From Thiomicrorhabdus sp. 6S3-12 (GTDB taxonomy: Bacteria; Pseudomonadota; Gammaproteobacteria; Thiomicrospirales; Thiomicrospiraceae), in NCBI RefSeq assembly GCF_017571475.1, contig NZ_JAGETW010000003.1, positions 217,738-281,737 on the forward strand: DNA of 64,000 bases, in the 5' to 3' direction. Of the stretch, positions 59,610 to 64,000 are shown piece by piece (within the stretch, counting starts at the first letter, position 1; the number at the start of each line of letters is the position of its first letter). The notes beneath the pieces were generated by a model that saw only the letters and a list, made by a program, of their open reading frames with translations, made no database searches and had not been told where the DNA came from. Both the position numbers and the translations under genes were made by a program.

Positions 59610-60287
59610 TTATTTACGGCCTTTTTTGCCCTTAGATGAGTTATTCTCTAGAGCAAGCTTACCTAGCTTCTCGCCTTTGAAAATCCAAACTTTAACACCG
59701 ATCTTACCGTAGGTAGTATCAGCTTCGAAAGTTGCATAATCAATGTCAGCACGGAAAGTGTGAAGCGGTACACGACCTTCACGATACCATTCCGCACGGG
59801 CGATATCCGCACCGTTAAGACGACCGGAAACCGTTACTTTAATCCCTTCTGCACCTAGACGCATTGCATTACCTACAGCACGCTTCATAGCACGACGGAA
59901 CTGAATACGCTTTTCAAGCTGCTGTGCAATTGACTCAGCAACAAGTTTAGCGTCAAGCTCAGGCTTTTTGATCTCTTCGATATTGATGTTAACTGGCATA
60001 CCAGTCATAGCAGAAAGAGACTGCTTCAACTTTTCAATATCTTCACCTTTTTTACCGATAACAACACCAGGACGCGCTGTGTGAACCGTGATACGGATAC
60101 CGTTAGCAACGCGCTCGATATTGATTCGAGAAACGGAAGCGTGAGCTAGTTTCTTGTTAAGTTCGTTACGAATCTCAAGATCGCTCACCAAGAAATCAGA
60201 ATAGTTTTTGCTGTTCGCATACCAGCGAGCATTCCAATCTCTAGTAATACCAAGACGAATCCCGACCGGATTTACTTTTTGACCCAT
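59610..60287 (-). CDS. rpsC: 30S ribosomal protein S3
   Basis: 225 residues: KH domain with [17 protein letters not shown] and a C-terminal domain ([20 protein letters not shown]). Part of the mRNA entry channel and helicase. 11 bases behind rplV. Confidence 0.97.
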   Translation of the reverse strand: MGQKVNPVGIRLGITRDWNARWYANSKNYSDFLVSDLEIRNELNKKLAHASVSRINIERVANGIRITVHTARPGVVIGKKGEDIEKLKQSLSAMTGMPVNINIEEIKKPELDAKLVAESIAQQLEKRIQFRRAMKRAVGNAMRLGAEGIKVTVSGRLNGADIARAEWYREGRVPLHTFRADIDYATFEADTTYGKIGVKVWIFKGEKLGKLALENNSSKGKKGRK

Positions 60288-60298
60288 TCTGATTCTCC

Positions 60299-60631
60299 TT
60301 ATTTATCGCCGACTGTCACGGTAAGGTGACTAGTGCGTTTCAAGATACGGTTACCACGACCTTTAGCACGAGCGCGCATACGCTTCATGATAGGGCCTTC
60401 ATTAACGAATGCTGCTGTAACAGTCAGTTCGTCGATATCCATACCGTTATTGTTTTCAGCATTTGCAATTGCAGAGTTAAGAACTTTCTTAAACAATGCA
60501 GCTGCTTTTTTATCGCTGAACGCAAGGATATTTACCGCTTGCTCTACGTTCTTCCCACGGATTAAGTCAGCGACCAAACGCGCTTTTTGTGGAGAGATAC
60601 GCGCAAATTTATGTGTAGCACTTACTTGCAT
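60299..60631 (-). CDS. rplV: 50S ribosomal protein L22
   Basis: 110 residues from the ATG at 60631 ([20 protein letters not shown]), which follows AGGAGT; a TTG two codons upstream is not needed. Its hairpin ([12 protein letters not shown]) lines the exit tunnel, where macrolide-resistance mutations occur. Confidence 0.97.
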   Translation of the reverse strand: MQVSATHKFARISPQKARLVADLIRGKNVEQAVNILAFSDKKAAALFKKVLNSAIANAENNNGMDIDELTVTAAFVNEGPIMKRMRARAKGRGNRILKRTSHLTVTVGDK

Positions 60632-60643
60632 GACCAACTCCTA

Positions 60644-60919
60644 TTAACGTTTCGCTTTCTTATCCGCAGCGTGGCCGCGGTAGTAACGTGTCATTGAGAA
60701 TTCACCTAGTTTGTGGCCAACCATGTTTTCAGAAACGAAAACTGGAATGTGCTCTTTACCGTTGTGAACTGCGATAGTCAGACCAATCATTTCAGGCAAG
60801 ATCATTGAACGTCTTGACCAGGTTTTGATTGGACGCTTATTACCAGATTCTTGTGCCTCTACCACCTTCTTATAAAGGTGGTGATCAACAAAAGGTCCTT
60901 TTTTAACTGAACGTGGCAT
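60644..60919 (-). CDS. rpsS: 30S ribosomal protein S19
   Basis: 91 residues ([35 protein letters not shown]). Head protein forming a bridge with S13. 15 bases behind rplB. Confidence 0.97.
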   Translation of the reverse strand: MPRSVKKGPFVDHHLYKKVVEAQESGNKRPIKTWSRRSMILPEMIGLTIAVHNGKEHIPVFVSENMVGHKLGEFSMTRYYRGHAADKKAKR

Positions 60920-60934
60920 CAGTGTCCTTCCTTA

Positions 60935-61765
60935 TTACTTATTGTGACGACGGCGTACGATCATGTTATCAGTACGCTTGTTGCTACGAGTCTTCTTACC
61001 TTTAGTCGGAACACCCCATGGAGTAACAGGGTTACGACCACCGGAAGTACGACCTTCACCACCACCGTGCGGGTGGTCAACAGGGTTCATCGCCACACCA
61101 CGAACGGTAGGACGAACACCACGCCAGCGCTTAGCACCAGCCTTACCAAGTTTACGAAGACTGTGCTCAGAATTCCCTACTTCACCGATTGTCGCGCGAC
61201 ATTCCTGGTGGATCTTACGCATTTCACCAGAACGAAGACGGACTAGAACGTATGCGCCATCTTTACCAGCGATCGATACAAAAGCACCTGCTGAACGAGC
61301 AATCTGACCACCTTTACCAGGACGCATCTCTACGTTGTGAACAATCGTTCCAACCGGGATGTTGCGAAGTGGCAGGCTGTTACCAGCTTTGATTGCAACG
61401 TGATCACCAGACTCAACTACGTCACCTGCTTGCATGTTTTTCGCAGCAAGGATGTAAGCGCGCGCACCATCAGCATACTTAAGCAATGCGATGTGTGCAG
61501 AACGGTTTGGATCATATTCAAGACGCTCAACAGTCGCAGGAACACCTACTTTATCGCGCTTGAAGTCAACCATACGGTAGTGCTGTTTGTGACCACCACC
61601 TTGGTGACGTACTGTGATACGACCGTTACCGTTACGACCACCAGACTTAGATTTCTTCTCAAGTAAGGCTGCGTGTGGTTTACCTTTATGCAAAGTAGGC
61701 TCAACTACGCTTACTACAAAGCGGCGACCTGGAGAAGTCGGTTTAGACTTTTTAACAATTGCCAT
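60935..61765 (-). CDS. rplB: 50S ribosomal protein L2
   Basis: 276 residues; [19 protein letters not shown] holds the conserved histidine near the peptidyl-transferase centre. 11 bases behind rplW. Confidence 0.98.
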   Translation of the reverse strand: MAIVKKSKPTSPGRRFVVSVVEPTLHKGKPHAALLEKKSKSGGRNGNGRITVRHQGGGHKQHYRMVDFKRDKVGVPATVERLEYDPNRSAHIALLKYADGARAYILAAKNMQAGDVVESGDHVAIKAGNSLPLRNIPVGTIVHNVEMRPGKGGQIARSAGAFVSIAGKDGAYVLVRLRSGEMRKIHQECRATIGEVGNSEHSLRKLGKAGAKRWRGVRPTVRGVAMNPVDHPHGGGEGRTSGGRNPVTPWGVPTKGKKTRSNKRTDNMIVRRRHNK

Positions 61766-61776
61766 CTTTGAACTCC

Positions 61777-62073
61777 TTACTCAGCAGCCGCAAAGTCGAT
61801 TTCTTGACCTTCAGCAAGACGAACGATTGCTTTACGCACACCATTACGCTTACCGGCACGGCCTTTGAATACTTTGCGCTTACCATTAATGTTAATCATG
61901 TTCACAGACTGTACTTTGACACCGAAAAGGGTTTCAACAGCTGCTTTAACTTCTGGTTTAGTTGCATCAGGTACAACTTTGAACACATACTGCTCTGATG
62001 AATCTGCCATAACTGCAGCTTTTTCAGAAACGTGTGGTGCTAGCAATACACTTAGAATACGTTCTTGGTTCAT
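61777..62073 (-). CDS. rplW: 50S ribosomal protein L23
   Basis: 98 residues ([37 protein letters not shown] basic loop). Docking site for trigger factor and SRP. Its ATG overlaps the rplD stop (ATGA). Confidence 0.97.
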   Translation of the reverse strand: MNQERILSVLLAPHVSEKAAVMADSSEQYVFKVVPDATKPEVKAAVETLFGVKVQSVNMININGKRKVFKGRAGKRNGVRKAIVRLAEGQEIDFAAAE

Positions 62074-62690
62074 GCTAATTGCTCCTCTAGTTGCTTAACT
62101 GCACCTTGAGTCATCACGACGTTCTGGAAACCGATTAGGCTTACAGGGTCGATTGAAGCTGCATCACAAACGTCTGCTGCATATAGGTTACGTGCAGAAA
62201 GATACAAATATTCATCAAAGCCTTCAGTTACAACAAGCGCATCAGAAACATTAAGCTGCGCAAGCTTCGCTTTGAATTCTTTTGTCTTAGGTGCATCAAC
62301 TTTGAAGTCATCCACAACAATTAGGCGACCTGTACGATTTAGCTCGGCAATAATCGAACGCATCGCACCGCGATACATTTTCTTATTAACTTTTTGAGAA
62401 AAATCACGATTGTGGCCAGGGAACGCACGACCACCGCCAACCCATACAGGGCTACGAGTCGTACCGGCACGTGCACGGCCAGTTCCTTTTTGACGCCAAG
62501 GTTTCGCACCACCACCGCTCACAGCTGAACGGTTCTTTTGACCTTTGGTACCAGCGCGTCCAGCATTCATATATGCTGTAACAACTTGGTGTACCAAGGC
62601 TTCATTAAAGTCAACTCCGAAAAGAGCATCAGAAACTGCAACAGTTCCGTTTTCTTTACCAGTTGCCAATTCAATTAGTTTTAAATCCAT
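62070..62690 (-). CDS. rplD: 50S ribosomal protein L4
   Basis: 206 residues from ATG 62690 ([19 protein letters not shown]); a GTG nine bases upstream lies inside the AAGGTGG ribosome-binding site. [19 protein letters not shown] forms the tunnel loop. In E. coli it also represses the S10 operon. Confidence 0.97.
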   Translation of the reverse strand: MDLKLIELATGKENGTVAVSDALFGVDFNEALVHQVVTAYMNAGRAGTKGQKNRSAVSGGGAKPWRQKGTGRARAGTTRSPVWVGGGRAFPGHNRDFSQKVNKKMYRGAMRSIIAELNRTGRLIVVDDFKVDAPKTKEFKAKLAQLNVSDALVVTEGFDEYLYLSARNLYAADVCDAASIDPVSLIGFQNVVMTQGAVKQLEEQLA

Positions 62691-62700
62691 CGTGCCCACC

Positions 62701-63336
62701 TTACTTCACAGCTTTACGAACAATGACAGTACCGTTTTTAGCACCAGGGACCGCGCCTTTGATCAACAATAGACCATTTTCGACGTCCACTTTTACTAAA
62801 TCTAGGTTCAGAGTCGTTTGACGGACAGCACCCATGTGTCCAGACATTTTCTTACCTTTGAAAACGCGACCTGGAGTCTGGTTTTGACCGATAGAACCGT
62901 TAGAACGGTGAGACAGCGAGTTACCGTGGGTTGCATCTTGCATACCGAAGTTGTGGCGTTTAATACCACCTTGGAAACCCTTACCTTTAGTTGTACCAGT
63001 TACGTCAACTACCGGCGTTTCAGAGAAACGTTCGACAGTGATTTCAGATCCAACTTCTAGACCTTCGATGTCCGCAGCTTCAGCGCGGAATTCCCAAAGA
63101 CCTTCACCTGCTTCAACACCCGCTTTAGCGAAGTGACCAGCAGCAGGCTTAGATACACGACCAGCGTGTACAGAACCAGTGGTAACCTGGATAGCAGAAT
63201 AACCGTCAGTCTCAAGTGTCTTGATTTGAGTGATGCGATTCGGAGCTACTTCGATAACAGTAACCGGAGTCGAAACACCTTCATCGTTGAACACACGAGT
63301 CATTCCGATTTTTTTACCAATGATACCAATACTCAT
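62701..63336 (-). CDS. rplC: 50S ribosomal protein L3
   Basis: 211 residues ([29 protein letters not shown]-type loop as [18 protein letters not shown]). Assembly initiator; its loop carries the glutamine that PrmB methylates in E. coli. 63 bases behind rpsJ. Confidence 0.98.
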   Translation of the reverse strand: MSIGIIGKKIGMTRVFNDEGVSTPVTVIEVAPNRITQIKTLETDGYSAIQVTTGSVHAGRVSKPAAGHFAKAGVEAGEGLWEFRAEAADIEGLEVGSEITVERFSETPVVDVTGTTKGKGFQGGIKRHNFGMQDATHGNSLSHRSNGSIGQNQTPGRVFKGKKMSGHMGAVRQTTLNLDLVKVDVENGLLLIKGAVPGAKNGTVIVRKAVK

Positions 63337-63399
63337 ATCATTAACCTCATTATTATAAAACAGTCAGTCATTACGATTGATGACCAACAAACGCGTTAA

Positions 63400-63711
63400 T
63401 TAACGCAATTCAAGTTGAACGTCAACACCAGCAGCAAGGTCTAGCTTCATAAGAGCATCAACTGTTTTATCAGTTGGGTCTACGATGTCTAGAAGACGCT
63501 TATGAGTACGAAGTTCGTACTGATCACGTGCATCCTTGTTTACGTGCGGAGAGATCAACACTGTGAAACGCTCTTTACGTGTTGGCATTGGGATCGGACC
63601 ACGAACCTGTGCACCAGTACGCTTAGCCGTTTCCGTAATTTCACGTGCAGACTGATCGATCAAACGGTGATCGAAAGCCTTTAAGCGAATACGAATGTTT
63701 TGAGTCGCCAT
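63400..63711 (-). CDS. rpsJ: 30S ribosomal protein S10
   Basis: 103 residues ([39 protein letters not shown]). Head protein and NusE transcription factor. First gene of the S10 unit. Confidence 0.98.
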   Translation of the reverse strand: MATQNIRIRLKAFDHRLIDQSAREITETAKRTGAQVRGPIPMPTRKERFTVLISPHVNKDARDQYELRTHKRLLDIVDPTDKTVDALMKLDLAAGVDVQLELR

Positions 63712-63742
63712 AAAATTTCTCTCAAATTAATCAAAAGAAAAA

Positions 63743-63762
63743 CAAGCAATTAAATTTGCTTG
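63743..63762 (-). other. Short leader hairpin of the S10 operon
   Basis: CAAGCAA/TTGCTTG stem (7 pairs) with a 6-base loop, inside the 60-odd-base leader between promoter and rpsJ. Much shorter than the E. coli S10 leader that binds L4; function unknown. Confidence 0.4.
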
Positions 63763-63778
63763 CAAACTAAGGTCGCGA

Positions 63779-63807
63779 ATTATAACAGCAATTTTTTTTA
63801 AAAACAA
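63779..63807 (-). promoter_or_regulatory. Promoter of the S10 operon
   Basis: TTGTTT, 17-base A/T-rich spacer, TATAAT followed by TCGCGACC on the minus strand, between tuf and rpsJ. Start of transcription is expected at about 63772. Confidence 0.82.
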
Positions 63808-63833
63808 CCATTTAGCAATTCACAAACAATAAA

Positions 63834-63857
63834 CAAAAAAAGGGAGCAGAAGCCCCC
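63834..63857 (-). terminator. Terminator behind tuf
   Basis: Stem GGGAGC/GCCCCC (one G-T pair on the RNA) with a four-base loop and a long T-run on the minus strand, 33 bases behind the tuf stop. Confidence 0.85.
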
Positions 63858-63889
63858 TTTTTTTCTTAGATGAAAATGCTATCTAAAGA

Positions 63890-64000
63890 TTATTCGATAA
63901 TCTTAGCAACAACACCTGCACCTACGGTACGACCACCTTCACGGATAGCGAAACGTAGACCATCAGACATCGCGATTGGAGCGATCAGTTCAACAGTCAT
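63890..64000 (-). CDS. tuf: Elongation factor Tu, C-terminal part
   Basis: The last 36 codons plus stop are in the window: [20 protein letters not shown], then [16 protein letters not shown], the end of domain 3 of EF-Tu. The rest lies beyond the right edge. Directly upstream of the S10 operon as in the usual fusA-tuf-rpsJ order, but separated from it by a terminator and a new promoter. Confidence 0.97.
   Translation of the reverse strand: MTVELIAPIAMSDGLRFAIREGGRTVGAGVVAKIIE

Overview
The window looks like chromosomal DNA of a free-living gammaproteobacterium. The str-S10-spc-alpha ribosomal gene order, YajR, ErpA, MsrPQ, ObgE-ProB and the TatD/TcdA pair all fit that class. The gene content reminds me of the Thiomicrospira/Hydrogenovibrio/Thiomicrorhabdus group, but that is an impression from the sequence and not a search result. 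I see no tRNA or rRNA gene, no insertion sequence, no prophage and no CRISPR array.

Layout. 1-103 is the start of gcvH (minus strand). 361-8177 is a light/photo-oxidative-stress island. It holds a short LOV blue-light receptor, a MerR-type regulator of the class II LitR kind, a photolyase, a cyclopropane-fatty-acid-synthase-like methyltransferase, a DUF1365 protein, a flavin amine oxidase, and, divergently, a short-chain dehydrogenase and a SnoaL-like protein. The last two run on into a periplasmic peroxiredoxin and MsrA (to 9364). The divergent promoter region (6653-6952) carries an array of TRTACA half-sites, four of them spaced exactly 10 bases apart, which are good candidates for LitR operators. 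A similar pair lies just before hemH.

9365-18042 is the least ordinary part. It contains a possible 31-residue membrane protein, a 1621-residue hybrid histidine kinase, a Gly/Leu/Asp-rich repeat protein with almost no basic residues and tandem terminators, a secreted four-cysteine protein with a small membrane partner, and a small helix-turn-helix protein. Long AT-rich intergenic stretches with palindromes and repeats separate them. 18209-25637 is housekeeping: hemH, citrate synthase, erpA, argC, msrPQ, a GST and a membrane TPR protein. The groESL operon follows, with a perfect CIRCE element. A nested inverted-repeat element of about 157 bases sits directly behind groEL.

28635-49535 mixes signalling genes (a diguanylate cyclase with two solute-binding domains and a GAF/PAS/GGDEF/EAL protein) with housekeeping genes (proB, obgE, rpmA, rplU, ispB, ssb, yajR, uvrA). 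It also has a two-gene glycosyltransferase-like operon and tcdA/tatD.

50340-64000 is the minus-strand ribosomal supercluster from tuf (partial) through rpsJ to rplQ, including secY and rpoA. Promoter-like -10 boxes precede rpsJ, rplN and rpsM, the heads of the S10, spc and alpha units. rpmJ is missing from its usual place between secY and rpsM.

The most promising items for something not yet described are the Gly/Leu repeat protein with its AT-rich leader, the phased operator array of the light island, and the structured element behind groEL.
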